A stretch of 64,000 bases of DNA from Deinococcus peraridilitoris DSM 19664 (GTDB lineage Bacteria > Deinococcota > Deinococci > Deinococcales > Deinococcaceae). A program made the position numbers and the translations under genes. Every line of letters begins with the position of its first letter. Position 1 is the stretch's first letter. The notes beneath the pieces were generated by a model. It ran no database searches. It was not told the DNA's origin and worked only from the letters and a program-made list of their open reading frames with translations. The DNA lies in contig NC_019793.1 of the NCBI RefSeq assembly GCF_000317835.1, positions 3,290,501 through 3,354,500 on the forward strand, read 5' to 3'. This document shows, piece by piece, positions 29,738 through 41,709 of the stretch.

Positions 29738-31180
29738 ATGAACATTTTCCTGTACGACACCCAGCAGCGCCGCAAGGTCAAATTCGAGCCGTCCACACCT
29801 GGGCGGGTGGGCATGTACGTGTGCGGACCGACCGTGTACAGCGACGCTCACCTGGGGCACGCCAAGGCGCAGGTGTCCTTTGACGTGATCCGGCGCTTTT
29901 TCGAGTATTCGGGCCTGCGGGTGCGCTTTGTCTCGAACATCACCGACGTGGGGCACCTCGTGGACGACGCCGACGAGGGCGAGGACAAGATCGCCCGCCG
30001 CGCCTCGCTCGAAAAGCTCGAACCGATGGAGATCGCCGACAAGTACTTCTGGTCGTACATGGACGACATGCAGCAGCTCAACGTTCTGCGCCCGACCATC
30101 AGTCCGCGCGCGACCGGGCACATTCCCGAGCAGATCAAGCTGATCGAGGAATTGATCGCGTTGGGTCACGCCTACGAGTCAGACGGCAGCGTGTATTTCG
30201 ACGTCAAAAGCTGGCCGCGCTACGGGGAACTGTCCAACCGCAAAATCGACGAGCTCGAGGTGGGCACCCGTGAGGCCGTGCGCGAGGAAAAGCGTGACCC
30301 ACGTGATTTTGCCTTGTGGAAAAAGGCCGAGAGCGGTCACCTGATGCGCTGGGAATCACCCTGGGGCGTCGGGTTTCCAGGCTGGCACATCGAGTGCAGC
30401 GCCATGAGCCTCAAGTACCTGGGCGAGGGTTTTGACATTCACGGGGGCGGTCTGGACCTGCAGTTTCCGCACCACGAAGCCGAAATTGCGCAGTCCGAGG
30501 CGGCCGGGCACGCTTTTGCGCGTTACTGGATGCACAACAACCTGGTGACCGTGGCGGGCGGCGAGAAGATGAGCAAGTCCAAGGGCAACTTCCGCACCCT
30601 CAAAGAACTGTGCCGGGAGTGGGACCCGATGGTGCTGCGCTTTTTGCTGGTCTCGAGCCATTACCGCAGCGTGACCGAGTTCGGCGAGGAACCGCTGCGG
30701 GCGGCAACCGCCGGATACGCGCGGCTGCGTGAAGCCTTCCGGGAAGTCGAGCGCCGTCTGGAGCACGCGCCCGAACACGGCGCGCCAGAGCTTCCCGGCA
30801 AGATCGAGGCGCACACCCGCGAATTCGAGAACGCCATGCGCGACGATTTCAATACGCCCGAGGCCGTGGCGGCCCTTTTCAACCTGACCCGCGACGTCAA
30901 TGCAGCGCTGGCCGGACCCGTGAGCAGGGCAGCGCTGGAGCAGGCCCGTGACGCCTATGCCCGCCTGGGAGGCGAAGTGCTGGGCCTGTTCGTGGAAAGC
31001 GCGGTGACGCATCACGGAGAAGGCGAGTTGCTGGACACCCTGATGGACCTGGTGCTGGAAGCGCGGCAGCACTACCGGCTCAACAAGCAGTTTTCCCAGG
31101 CCGACGAGCTGCGTGCCAAATTGACCGAGGCGGGCGTCACGCTGGAGGACACGCCCAGCGGCACACGCTGGAAGCGGTAA
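29738..31180 (+). CDS. cysS: cysteinyl-tRNA synthetase
   Basis: Class I aminoacyl-tRNA synthetase of 480 residues that charges tRNA-Cys. The N-terminal zinc site begins with [17 protein letters not shown], which contains the HIGH-equivalent (HLGHA, about 34-38). KMSKSKGN is present at about 271-278. GWHIECSAM provides another zinc ligand, and [17 protein letters not shown] is a signature. The C-terminal helical tRNA-binding domain ends in [28 protein letters not shown] at 29738 has AGGAGG five bases upstream. It is preceded by a Cys-codon leader peptide and terminator, so transcription is probably attenuated. Confidence 0.97.
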   Translation: MNIFLYDTQQRRKVKFEPSTPGRVGMYVCGPTVYSDAHLGHAKAQVSFDVIRRFFEYSGLRVRFVSNITDVGHLVDDADEGEDKIARRASLEKLEPMEIADKYFWSYMDDMQQLNVLRPTISPRATGHIPEQIKLIEELIALGHAYESDGSVYFDVKSWPRYGELSNRKIDELEVGTREAVREEKRDPRDFALWKKAESGHLMRWESPWGVGFPGWHIECSAMSLKYLGEGFDIHGGGLDLQFPHHEAEIAQSEAAGHAFARYWMHNNLVTVAGGEKMSKSKGNFRTLKELCREWDPMVLRFLLVSSHYRSVTEFGEEPLRAATAGYARLREAFREVERRLEHAPEHGAPELPGKIEAHTREFENAMRDDFNTPEAVAALFNLTRDVNAALAGPVSRAALEQARDAYARLGGEVLGLFVESAVTHHGEGELLDTLMDLVLEARQHYRLNKQFSQADELRAKLTEAGVTLEDTPSGTRWKR

Positions 31181-31220
31181 ACCCGGAAGCGATCAACACT
31201 TTCTTGGCTTTGCTGCGCGG

Positions 31221-31249
31221 TTGACAATCACCGCGTAGCAACTTTGCTC
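31221..31249 (+). promoter_or_regulatory. candidate CHAD gene promoter
   Basis: A consensus TTGACA (31221-31226) with TTGCTC 17 bp downstream (31244-31249). The -10 match is weak. Confidence 0.35.
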
Positions 31250-31261
31250 AAGTGGCCCATC

Positions 31262-31966
31262 ATGGGTGAACGCAACACACGACAAAATCAGCTGGAAAAA
31301 CTGTGGCCGGCCCTTCAGAAGGGTGACGCCCGCGCTGTTCACGAAGTGCGCAAGCTGACCCGCAAGGTTGGAGCAGATCTGCGCGCTGCGGGTGCCTCCG
31401 GCAAGGTCAAGCGGTCGTGGCGTGACCTGAGGCGCGCCATCGCTCCCGTGCGCGATCACGACGCCGTGCAGGCCCATCTGCGCGATGGCCTGCAGGAACT
31501 CGGTGCCGACGACGCGTACCTGCAGCGTTTCGACGAGTCCTGGGCTGCCCGGCGGCAGGTGCTGTGGAGCAAGGTGAATTTGCCCGATCCGCCCGTTGTT
31601 CCCAGCCGTCCCAAGGACTTCAAGGCCCGCCTGCGTGAGCGGGCCCGCAAGGACTGGAAGGCCCTGGTGAGCGAGTCGCAGGAGGTGCTGGAGAGCGAAG
31701 ATGCCGAGGCCTGGCATGCCTGGCGCAAACACCTCAAGGCCTACCGTCATACGCTTGACCTGCTGGGCGAAGCGCCTGCCGGGCTCGAAGAGGTCTTGCA
31801 GGCGCTCGGACGCCTGCAGGACGCCCAGGTGACGCGTGAGGTGCTGGAGGCGCAGGACGCCGTGCCGGAGTACCGGGAGGCACTGCTGACTCGCGAGGAG
31901 CGGGCCGCTGCCGAGAGCCGCATCCTGGCGCGCGAGCAATGGATGACCTTGCTCGGCAGGTCGTGA
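31262..31966 (+). CDS. CHAD domain protein
   Basis: A 234-residue, strongly basic and helical protein. The CHAD signature HEVRKLTRKVGADLR is near residues 27-41 and a second conserved HAWRKHLKAYRHTLDLLG block near 145, together giving the conserved histidines and basic residues. CHAD proteins bind inorganic polyphosphate and are often linked with CYTH triphosphatases; no CYTH gene is adjacent. Deinococci accumulate polyphosphate, so a granule-associated role is possible but inferred. The start ATG at 31262 fits the beginning of the helical domain. Confidence 0.88.
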   Translation: MGERNTRQNQLEKLWPALQKGDARAVHEVRKLTRKVGADLRAAGASGKVKRSWRDLRRAIAPVRDHDAVQAHLRDGLQELGADDAYLQRFDESWAARRQVLWSKVNLPDPPVVPSRPKDFKARLRERARKDWKALVSESQEVLESEDAEAWHAWRKHLKAYRHTLDLLGEAPAGLEEVLQALGRLQDAQVTREVLEAQDAVPEYREALLTREERAAAESRILAREQWMTLLGRS

Positions 31967-32067
31967 GGCTCGCTGCATTGAGCTTCTCTTAAGAGGAAAT
32001 CCAATCAGGGCAGTCCCGCATAGCCCATGCTGAGTCACGCCTTCTTTCACGCTTTTGGGGGATCAGC

Positions 32068-32616
32068 ATGAGCGAAACCAAGCAGCTTCATCGTCGTCAG
32101 GTGCTTTCCGGAGCAGGTATTGTGGGATTGGGAGCGGTGCTCGCTTCCTGTGCGCCTGCTACGGCCCAGCAGCCGGCGGCCACCTCGGAGTATTCGGCCA
32201 ACATGATGCCCGGCAATGTGTTGCCGACTCCACCGACCAATACCAACGCCATTTCGGTGGCGACGGCCACGCTGCAGGGCAACCGCCTGCGGGTCCGCGG
32301 CTCGTATGCGGGCCTGAGCGGTCCACTACGCAACTACGCCACCGACCCTGTCGATCCGCCCAATCCCCGCATCACCTCGGCGGTGCACATTCACCAGATG
32401 GCTGCCGACCCGGCAGCCATGCCCAACGGCCCATTTCTGTTCGCCATGACCGTCATGATGACGAACGCCAACAGCGGAACCTTCACGGGAGACGTGACCC
32501 TCACGGACGCGCAGCGTGCGGCACTTATGGCAGGCAACTTCTACATGGACATCCACACGACCACGAACCGCGCAGGCGAAGTGCGCGGTCCGCTGACGGT
32601 GATTCAGGGCAGCTGA
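32068..32616 (+). CDS. CHRD domain lipoprotein
   Basis: A 182-residue exported protein. The N-terminus HRRQVLSGAGIVGLGAVLASCAP combines a twin-arginine-like RR with a lipobox (LASC), so it is probably a Tat-exported lipoprotein anchored at Cys28. The mature part is a CHRD domain (about 55-180): VHIHQMAADPAAMPNGPFLF, then MAGNFYMDIHTTTNRAGEVRG. CHRD domains occur in chordin and in many bacterial secreted proteins; the function is unknown. GGGGGAT upstream serves as SD for ATG at 32068. Confidence 0.88.
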   Translation: MSETKQLHRRQVLSGAGIVGLGAVLASCAPATAQQPAATSEYSANMMPGNVLPTPPTNTNAISVATATLQGNRLRVRGSYAGLSGPLRNYATDPVDPPNPRITSAVHIHQMAADPAAMPNGPFLFAMTVMMTNANSGTFTGDVTLTDAQRAALMAGNFYMDIHTTTNRAGEVRGPLTVIQGS

Positions 32617-32660
32617 GGCGACCGCAGCCTGAAACACCGTCGTTTCCTTCAACGTGACTC

Positions 32661-32690
32661 GAGGCAGGCGATTTGCCTGCCTCTCCCTTT
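32661..32690. terminator. terminator between CHRD gene and membrane protein gene
   Basis: GAGGCAGGC and GCCTGCCTC form a 9-bp stem followed by TCCCTTTT on the plus strand. Confidence 0.6.
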
Positions 32691-32704
32691 TGGGGAGGCA
32701 ACCT

Positions 32705-33184
32705 TCAGCTGCCGGGTGTGGCGCCTGGCAAGTAAGCGACGCGCACGCTCATGTACGCCACGCCCAGCAGAAAGAAGGTCAGCAAGGGCATAAAGCGCAG
32801 GCCAATGGCGGGCTTGACGACCTTGCCGGCGATGAGCAGTTCCATCAGAAACAGGCTGAGCACGAAGAAGCCGGCGTACATGTAGTGTTCGGCGTGCCGG
32901 ACCGGATCGACCGGATAACCGAACGCCGTGACGTTCGAGCCGGGGCTGGCAGGAACCGAGCTCGGAACACGCAGGCCCATCAGCGCGAGGCCGATGCCTG
33001 CCAGGGTATTGACCGCTCCAGCAAGCCAGGTGACGCGCAACGCCCTGACAAAGCCAGCAGGTACCACCGTGCGGCGCAGGAACACCATGCTCCACAGAAA
33101 CAGCACCATCGTCAGCAGGACCAGATGATGCCCGATGATGGGGAGCGGCAGGGCGAAGCGGTGAACTTCTCGCAGAAACTCCAT
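32705..33184 (-). CDS. membrane protein of unknown function
   Basis: A 159-residue protein that I do not recognise. Four hydrophobic segments are evident: IIGHHLVLLTMVLFLWSMVFL (15-35), VTWLAGAVNTLAGIGLALM (51-69), YMYAGFFVLSLFLMELLI (100-118), and FMPLLTFFLLGVAYMSV (130-146). A periplasmic-type loop (VPSSVPASPGSNVTAFGYP) lies between the second and third. Histidines near helix ends (HRF, GHH, HAEHY) could bind metal or haem, but this is speculation. The start ATG at 33184 follows TACGGT (33196-33191) by 6 nt, so it is likely leaderless. Divergent from gyrB. Confidence 0.7.
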   Translation of the reverse strand: MEFLREVHRFALPLPIIGHHLVLLTMVLFLWSMVFLRRTVVPAGFVRALRVTWLAGAVNTLAGIGLALMGLRVPSSVPASPGSNVTAFGYPVDPVRHAEHYMYAGFFVLSLFLMELLIAGKVVKPAIGLRFMPLLTFFLLGVAYMSVRVAYLPGATPGS

Positions 33185-33279
33185 GCGCTTACCGTACCGT
33201 ACCGCTGGGGTGAGACGCGAAAGGGGCGGGCAGAGACCGGGGAAGCGCTGTTCTGCCCAGCCACTAGCCTTTCGGTTTC

Positions 33280-33296
33280 ATATGTTATAGGCATAA
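33280..33296. promoter_or_regulatory. RDRM-like palindrome upstream of gyrB
   Basis: The 17-mer ATATGTTATAGGCATAA has TTATG-type arms (ATATG and CATAA, one mismatch) separated by 7 nt, the layout of the radiation/desiccation response motif bound by DdrO and relieved by IrrE/PprI. It ends 5 bases before the gyrB -35 box. gyrB is an established RDR-regulon gene in other deinococci. The motif match itself is imperfect. Confidence 0.6.
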
Positions 33297-33301
33297 TTTT
33301 C

Positions 33302-33331
33302 TTGATTATTTTCAACCAATCCTGATATAAT
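33302..33331 (+). promoter_or_regulatory. gyrB promoter
   Basis: TTGATT (33302-33307) and consensus TATAAT (33326-33331) with an 18-bp spacer in an AT-rich stretch. A roughly 120-nt leader with several GC hairpins follows before the gyrB SD. Confidence 0.75.
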
Positions 33332-33421
33332 GAGGAACGCATACGGGCGCTCAGCGCTCGTTTCTGCTGAAGCGTCAAGTGATGACGCATCCAAGGCCCA
33401 CGCCTCCCTTGCCTTTCATAG

Positions 33422-35419
<1,998 letters not shown>

Positions 35420-35441
35420 GCCGATCGGCACCTGAGGATGT

Positions 35442-35483
35442 AAGAGAAGAAGGGCCGACTGAAAAGTCGGCCCTTCTTCTCTT
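35442..35483. terminator. gyrB/truB bidirectional terminator
   Basis: A perfect 19-bp stem (35442-35460 with 35465-35483) and GAAA tetraloop between convergent gyrB and truB. Confidence 0.85.
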
Positions 35484-35510
35484 ACCGGGGCGCGGGACAG
35501 TGTCGCCGCC

Positions 35511-36446
35511 TCAGTGCCAGGCGCGGACAACGCGCAGCTGGTGACCGTCGGCGTCCACCACGGCTACCAGCTCGTCTTGAAGTACGGCAGCATAACGACC
35601 CTGCAGTTCCGTGTCCGGTCGCTTACCGTCGCGCAGGTCCTTGGCCGTGCGGGCGTCGAGCGCCAGGCGGGACAGCTCCAGGGCACCTAAGTCGTCGATG
35701 CCCGCCGCGTTCGGCAAATCCTCCAGCATGCAGGCGCCTGACAGCTGGAATTGCCCGACACGGGTGCGCGCCAGACCTGACAGGTGGGCGGGCATTCCGA
35801 GCCGCTCGCCGATGTCCCGGGCGAGCGAGCGCAGATAGGTGCCACTGCCCACCCGGGCCCACACGACCAGCGTGGGAAACTCACCGAGCGCCTCGGGAAG
35901 TGGAAAGAAACGCCCGCTCTCGGCCGGGGCCCACACATTGTCTTCACCGGGCGCGAAGCGGGGAGGAACGGCAGCCAGCGAGGGGTACACGCCCAGGAGG
36001 CGCAGGTCGTGGATGACAACGCTACGGGCGGGCAGTTCGAGCGCACCCCCGGCACGGGCGACAGCGTATGCGCGCTGTCCTCCGACCTGCAGCGCGCTGT
36101 ATTGCGGGGGAATCTGTCGCTGGTGGCCGATGAAATCACGCAGGACGGCTTCGACCTCGGTCACGCCGGGCGGGGTCGCGAATGCCGTTTCGGTCACGGG
36201 GCCTTCGGCGTCGAGGGTAAGGGTGGCTGCGCCCAGCGAAATCCACGCGAGGTAGTCTTTGCTGTCACTGTCCATGAACTGCACCAGCTTGGTGCTGGAC
36301 TCGCTGCACAATACCAATACGCCGCTGGCCAGGGGATCGAGGGTGCCGGTATGCCCGACGCGTCTCGTTCCCAGCAGACGACGGGCGCGGCTCACCACAT
36401 CGTGCGAGGTGCGCTTGAGGGGCTTGTCGACGGCGTAGACGGGCAT
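35511..36446 (-). CDS. truB: tRNA pseudouridine(55) synthase
   Basis: TruB of 311 residues, which makes pseudouridine-55 in the tRNA T-loop. The N-terminus [20 protein letters not shown] and the catalytic Asp in [15 protein letters not shown] (about residue 38) are classical. Downstream [21 protein letters not shown] and [16 protein letters not shown] segments complete the fold. A C-terminal PUA-like tail ends in [22 protein letters not shown] at 36446 follows TAGGGT (36458-36453) by 6 nt. It modifies the nucleotide adjacent to the TrmFO target (m5U54). Confidence 0.96.
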   Translation of the reverse strand: MPVYAVDKPLKRTSHDVVSRARRLLGTRRVGHTGTLDPLASGVLVLCSESSTKLVQFMDSDSKDYLAWISLGAATLTLDAEGPVTETAFATPPGVTEVEAVLRDFIGHQRQIPPQYSALQVGGQRAYAVARAGGALELPARSVVIHDLRLLGVYPSLAAVPPRFAPGEDNVWAPAESGRFFPLPEALGEFPTLVVWARVGSGTYLRSLARDIGERLGMPAHLSGLARTRVGQFQLSGACMLEDLPNAAGIDDLGALELSRLALDARTAKDLRDGKRPDTELQGRYAAVLQDELVAVVDADGHQLRVVRAWH

Positions 36447-36492
36447 GCCTTCACCCTAGCGCGATCGGGCGGTCTGTCCTGAACACAGGCTC

Positions 36493-36498
36493 TACACT
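36493..36498 (+). promoter_or_regulatory. -10 box of leaderless membrane-protein gene
   Basis: TACACT, GAAGCG, then ATG at 36505. Confidence 0.65.
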
Positions 36499-36504
36499 GA
36501 AGCG

Positions 36505-36873
36505 ATGCTTCGAGTCGTTTTCGTGCTGAGTGCCGCCTTTTTCCTGACCGTGGGCGGCGTGCTGTATTTCATGCCGTCCGCGGGCCTGCTGGGCCTGACG
36601 GTGACGCCTGTCTGGGTGGCACGCTTTACGGGCGCCGTCATTGCCGCCTGGGGCCTGCAACTGGCCCTGTCCGCGTCGCGTCCTTCGGGACGCTCGATTG
36701 CGGGGCTGGCGACGGGAAACCTGCTGGTGAGCGCCACGCTCGTTCCGGCTGCCCTGGCGGGCATCACGGCAGTGTCGGGCATCCCCGCCGTTCTTCCGCT
36801 GGGTGTTGGGGCGGGCTTGGTCGTGCTGGCCGTGCTGGCCATCGTGTTGCCCCGCGAACGGTCACGCCTGTGA
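36505..36873 (+). CDS. small four-helix membrane protein
   Basis: A 122-residue hydrophobic protein that I do not recognise. Four probable transmembrane helices: VVFVLSAAFFLTVGGVLYF (4-22), WVARFTGAVIAAWGLQLAL (37-55), LATGNLLVSATLVPAALAGI (68-87), and LGVGAGLVVLAVLAIVLP (98-115). The fold pattern resembles small DoxX- or DUF4345-like families but no motif settles it. Leaderless start with an excellent TACACT box. The RsuA/RluB-type gene follows 28 bases downstream and may be cotranscribed. Confidence 0.7.
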   Translation: MLRVVFVLSAAFFLTVGGVLYFMPSAGLLGLTVTPVWVARFTGAVIAAWGLQLALSASRPSGRSIAGLATGNLLVSATLVPAALAGITAVSGIPAVLPLGVGAGLVVLAVLAIVLPRERSRL

Positions 36874-36901
36874 CGCTCGGCACGGGAGTGGAGGTCTCCT
36901 G

Positions 36902-37651
36902 ATGGAGCGCTTGCAAAAGCGGCTGGCGCGGGCGGGCGTCGCATCGCGCCGGGCGGCGGAGGAGCTTATTCGTGAGGGACGCGTGACGGTCGGCGGTGTT
37001 CCTGCGACGCTGGGCCAGAGCGTCGGCGAAGGGGACGAAGTCCGCGTCGATGGCGTGCTGCTGTCGCCGGATGTCTCGGAGCACGTGACGTTCATGCTTT
37101 ACAAGCCCCGCGGTATCATCACGAGCGCCCGCGACGAGCTGGGGCGTCAGGGCGTGCTGGACCTGATGCCGACTTACCCTGGCCTGCATTCGGTGGGTCG
37201 GCTTGACCGGGATTCCGAGGGACTGCTGCTGCTCACCACCGACGGTGACCTGACCTTGCGTCTGACCCACCCGCGTTACGCTCACGAAAAGCAGTACCGT
37301 GTCTGGCTGGACAGCCCGCTTCCACGCGGAGCGCTCGACCTGCTGCGCCAAGGCGTCGAACTTGACGAGGGCCGGACTTCGCCGGCCGAGGTTGAGGAAG
37401 CCGACGGTGGTCTGTACGTGACCATCCGTGAAGGACGCAACCGGCAGGTGCGCCGCATGGTGCAGGCCGTGGGCGCCGAAGTCACGCGGCTGGTTCGCGT
37501 ACGCTTCGGCGGCCTGTTTCTGGGCGACCTGCGCACTGGCGAGTTCTGCGCGTTGAGCACGTCGGACTTGCAGCAACTGGAAGACCCTTCCCGCATGCCA
37601 CGTTCCTCGTGGCGTGAGGCGTGGCAAGAGACGCGCGAGCGCTGGGGCTGA
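36902..37651 (+). CDS. RsuA/RluB/RluE-family pseudouridine synthase
   Basis: A 249-residue rRNA pseudouridine synthase. An S4 RNA-binding domain (about 1-60: MERLQKRLARAGVASRRAAEELI, RVTVGG) precedes the catalytic domain. The catalytic Asp is in SVGRLDRDSEGLLLLTTDG, with LTHPRYAHEKQYRVWL and EGRNRQVRRM as the other family blocks. The two-domain order with S4 fits RluB or RsuA; I cannot assign the target uridine. ATG at 36902 has GGAGGTCTCCTG just upstream, with GGAGG about 8 bases before the start. Confidence 0.9.
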   Translation: MERLQKRLARAGVASRRAAEELIREGRVTVGGVPATLGQSVGEGDEVRVDGVLLSPDVSEHVTFMLYKPRGIITSARDELGRQGVLDLMPTYPGLHSVGRLDRDSEGLLLLTTDGDLTLRLTHPRYAHEKQYRVWLDSPLPRGALDLLRQGVELDEGRTSPAEVEEADGGLYVTIREGRNRQVRRMVQAVGAEVTRLVRVRFGGLFLGDLRTGEFCALSTSDLQQLEDPSRMPRSSWREAWQETRERWG

Positions 37652-37658
37652 TGAGCGC

Positions 37659-37664
37659 TATACT
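37659..37664 (+). promoter_or_regulatory. rnpB -10 box
   Basis: TATACT with the predicted rnpB 5' end 7 nt downstream. Confidence 0.6.
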
Positions 37665-37670
37665 GTGACG

Positions 37671-38085
<415 letters not shown>

Positions 38086-38107
38086 CCCCGCTTCGGCGGG
38101 GTTTTTT
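38086..38107 (+). terminator. rnpB terminator
   Basis: CCCCGC-TTCG-GCGGGG hairpin followed by TTTTTT. Confidence 0.95.
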
Positions 38108-38504
38108 ATGCACCGGAGTCGGCAGATGCCCATTTTACGTGAGGCAGCCACTGCGCCTGGAGTACGTCGCGGACCACTCTGCCAGATAATCAGACGCCAA
38201 TCGGGTCAGAGTGAATCCCTGCAGGAAAGAGCGTCGGGCCGACCGCTGCCGGAGGCTCAGGGGTGCGGTGGTTTCGAAGGTGTGGATGCTGCTGGGGAGA
38301 GCATGTACGGCGTTTCCAAACGGACTGCGCGCGACCGGGGCGAGTGCGCGAACCTTCATGGAAGGCCCCCGCTCCGGCAGGTGACGAACGTTGCGCCCCT
38401 CAGGGTTTCATAGAACGCCGCGCGGCTCAGGTGTTCAGGGTGGGAAAGGCACACCCCGGCTGGCCTGCTTTTGATGAGCGAGGTGGGGATATTTGCTTCT
38501 CATG
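38108..38504. other. gene-free stretch between rnpB and the mraZ operator
   Basis: About 400 bases without a convincing gene. Short frames on both strands lack start signals and recognisable protein. No hairpin with a U-run and no RNA family is evident. Confidence 0.4.
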
Positions 38505-38550
38505 TGGGAAAATTGGGGTGAAAAGTGGGTGAGAGTGGTAAAAGGTGGGG
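38484..38550 (+). promoter_or_regulatory. MraZ operator (TGGGN direct repeats)
   Basis: TGGGN boxes start at 38484, 38505, 38514, 38526, 38536 (TGGTA) and 38546, most about 10 bp apart, one DNA turn. This matches the direct-repeat operator bound by MraZ. The array overlaps the -35 region of the mraZ promoter (TACACT at 38559-38564). Two more boxes (38626, 38636) lie in the leader. Confidence 0.75.
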
Positions 38551-38555
38551 CTTGG

Positions 38556-38564
38556 TGTTACACT
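38556..38564 (+). promoter_or_regulatory. mraZ promoter, extended -10
   Basis: TGT-TACACT directly after the TGGGN array; predicted start near 38571 with an 80-nt leader. Confidence 0.55.
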
Positions 38565-38652
38565 TCACACAACCGAAAAGCGTCGTCTACAAAGTGTTCG
38601 GCGCAACTTCTTCCGAAAACGACGGTGGGAGACGGTGGGGAAAGAGGACGGA

Positions 38653-39081
38653 TTGCCCTACGGAGAGTACCCGTATTCGATTGATGAGAAAGGCAGGGTG
38701 GTCATTCCACCTTCCTTTCGACAATTCGTCGAAGACGGCATGATTCTCACGCGGGGGATGGAGGGATGCCTGTACGTCTTTCCGCTGGCCGGGTGGCGGC
38801 GGGTCGAGGAGCAGCTGGAAGGGCTGCCCCTGACCGACCGGGACAGCCGGGCGTTCGTCCGTTTTTTCTATTCAGGTGCCTCGAAGAGTACCCTCGACAA
38901 TCAGAGCCGGGTTTCGGTTCCGCAAACCCTGCGTGCCTTCGCCGGTCTGGAAGGCGAGGTCATCGTGGCGGGCGCGCCCAACCGGCTGGAACTCTGGAAC
39001 CCCGCACGCTGGGAAGCGGCGATACAGACCGTGCAGGACGACCCACCGCGCCCGGAGTTGCTGGCAAACTTCACTGCCTGA
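38653..39081 (+). CDS. mraZ: transcriptional regulator MraZ
   Basis: A 142-residue MraZ made of two AbrB-like SpoVT halves; it binds TGGGN repeats and represses its own division cluster. First half: YGEYPYSIDEKGRVVIPPSFRQFV; second half: SGASKSTLDNQSRVSVPQTLRAFAGL, each with the DxxGR/S-type turn. TTG at 38653 is chosen because the conserved sequence starts there (xPYGEYPYSID) and GAGG lies five bases upstream; the longer frame to 38545 would start within the promoter. It heads mraZ-rsmH-ftsL-PBP. Confidence 0.92.
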   Translation: MPYGEYPYSIDEKGRVVIPPSFRQFVEDGMILTRGMEGCLYVFPLAGWRRVEEQLEGLPLTDRDSRAFVRFFYSGASKSTLDNQSRVSVPQTLRAFAGLEGEVIVAGAPNRLELWNPARWEAAIQTVQDDPPRPELLANFTA

Positions 39082-39110
39082 GCTAATCTTTAGACATACT
39101 CACAAACCTC

Positions 39111-39988
<878 letters not shown>

Positions 39989-39992
<4 letters not shown>

Positions 39993-40339
39993 ATACCTCG
40001 TGGGATCAGAATCTGTGGCGTGCGCGCGCCTTGCGTTACACCCTGATCTACCTGCTGCTGGGTGGCGTGTTGGTCGGCTTGCGCTTTCAGACGCGTACGC
40101 TGCGTCCGGAGCTGCTGGAAGTGCGCGGGCAGCTCACCATGCTGACGCAGCAAAAGCAGGCTCTGCAGCTCGAAATCCAGGCGCGCACCTCCAGTGCCCG
40201 GGTGCGCGAATGGGCGCTTGCCAACGAGATGGTTCCTTTCAGTCGTGCTCGTAAATCCAGTGCTCAATTTGAACCCTTGCCCGATGTAGCCCCGCCCGCT
40301 CCCCACCGACCGCTGGAGGTCCAGACCCGATGGAAGTAA
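39989..40339 (+). CDS. ftsL: FtsL-like division protein
   Basis: A 116-residue bitopic membrane protein. A short cytoplasmic N-terminus, one transmembrane helix (LRYTLIYLLLGGVLVGL, about 15-32) and a periplasmic coiled coil with a leucine heptad pattern (LRPELLEVRGQLTMLTQQKQALQLEI, about 38-64) are typical of FtsL/DivIC. The C-terminus is Pro-rich. Sequence identity in this family is low, so position is the main evidence: between rsmH (GTGA overlap) and the class B PBP (10-nt overlap). It is expected to be a partner of the septal PBP complex. Confidence 0.8.
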
Positions 40340-41652
40340 AGCTGCGCAACCGTTCTCGCCTGATGCTCGCCGTATGGCTGGCTGCGTTTCTACTGCTGGT
40401 TTACGCTTATGCGCAGATCGAAATGCGGCTTCCGCAGGGGTACACTGCCAAGACCGTAGTGTCGCGTGGCAGCATTCTGGCTCAAGACGGCACGGTGCTC
40501 GCCAAGACCGTGGGGCAGAAGCGGATGTATCCTCAAGGTCAGCTTGCCGGGCAGCTGCTCGGCATGGTCGGCACTGACCGGGGCCTGGAAGGTCTCGAGG
40601 CCAGCTTCGAGGACCGACTCGCGCGCGGTGAGGACATTACGCTGACCATCGATCCCCGCTTGCAGGCGGTGGCCGAGTCGGTCCTCGCGCGGGCTGTGAA
40701 GGACCGGCAGGGCAAGTATGGCTCGGTGGTGGCGCTTGACGTGAAGTCGGGGCGAATTCTGGCGGCTGCGAGCTATCCACCGTTCGACCCCAACAACTGG
40801 CGGAACTTTCCGGCGGCAGACCGCCGCAACCGGCCGCTGGTGGACGTTTACGAGCCGGGCAGCCCCATCAAGGCGCTGATTATCGGTGCCGCCATCAACG
40901 ACGGACTGACGACTCCCGGGACGGGGTACAGCACGCCCATGCGGCGCCGAATCGGCCGTAACACCATCAACGATGCCGTGGCACACCCGCCGACCTTGTC
41001 CACCAAGGAGGTGCTGCGTTACTCCAGCAATGTGGGCATGAGCCACATCGTAGAGCACTTCACACCGAACGAAATGTACGCTTACCTCACCGCATATGGA
41101 TTCGGGCAGAAGGTGGGAATGAAAAACGTCTACACTGAGACCGGGCTGCTGCAGCCTTGGCAGCGTTGGAACGATATTGTCCGGGTCAATACCTCATTCG
41201 GTCAGGGAATGTCGGGCACCACCTTGCAGCTGGCGGCTGCCTACAATGCCCTGGCCAATGGCGGCCAGTACCTTCCTCCCCGGCTGGTCAGCGATGAACC
41301 CACGGGGGAGCCACGTCAGGTGCTGCGTCCTGAGACCGCCGAAACCATGCGGACACTCCTGACTTCGGTTGTGCAGGAAGGCATTCCGCATGCGGCCGGC
41401 ATTCCCGGCTACCAGCTGGCTGGCAAGACGGGTACTGCACAGGTGGCTGAGAACGGACGGTACAGCAGCACCCTGTATAACAGCGTTTTTGCCGGGTTTT
41501 TCCCTGCTGAGGCCCCCCGGGTGACCCTGGCAGTGATGGTGCACGGCGCGACACACGACTATCACGGATCGCAGTTGGCTGCGCCGATTTATCGCGACAT
41601 TGCAACCGAGGTATTTTCCCAGTGGGCGTACCCTCCTGTTAAAAGTGAGTAA
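40330..41652 (+). CDS. ftsI: class B penicillin-binding protein (FtsI-like transpeptidase)
   Basis: A 440-residue peptidoglycan transpeptidase. One N-terminal transmembrane helix (LMLAVWLAAFLLLVYAYAQ, 11-29), a short dimerisation region (RGSILAQDGTVLA), then the transpeptidase domain. Active-site motifs are S178-P-I-K181, S232-S-N234 and K366-T-G368. At 440 residues it is short for FtsI/PBP2 (often 550-650) because the N-terminal module is reduced. Position in the mraZ-rsmH-ftsL cluster indicates the septal enzyme. Unlike many dcw clusters, no murE, murF or mraY follows; a terminator ends the unit. Confidence 0.92.
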   Translation: MEVKLRNRSRLMLAVWLAAFLLLVYAYAQIEMRLPQGYTAKTVVSRGSILAQDGTVLAKTVGQKRMYPQGQLAGQLLGMVGTDRGLEGLEASFEDRLARGEDITLTIDPRLQAVAESVLARAVKDRQGKYGSVVALDVKSGRILAAASYPPFDPNNWRNFPAADRRNRPLVDVYEPGSPIKALIIGAAINDGLTTPGTGYSTPMRRRIGRNTINDAVAHPPTLSTKEVLRYSSNVGMSHIVEHFTPNEMYAYLTAYGFGQKVGMKNVYTETGLLQPWQRWNDIVRVNTSFGQGMSGTTLQLAAAYNALANGGQYLPPRLVSDEPTGEPRQVLRPETAETMRTLLTSVVQEGIPHAAGIPGYQLAGKTGTAQVAENGRYSSTLYNSVFAGFFPAEAPRVTLAVMVHGATHDYHGSQLAAPIYRDIATEVFSQWAYPPVKSE

Positions 41653-41672
41653 AGCATGAGATTTTTCTCATT

Positions 41673-41709
41673 AAAAAAGTCTCTGGGTGGATGCCCAGAG
41701 ACTTTTTTT
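41673..41709. terminator. terminator of the mraZ-PBP cluster
   Basis: AAAAAAGTCTCTGGG and CCCAGAGACTTTTTT form a perfect 15-bp stem with flanking A and T runs, working in both directions. Confidence 0.92.
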
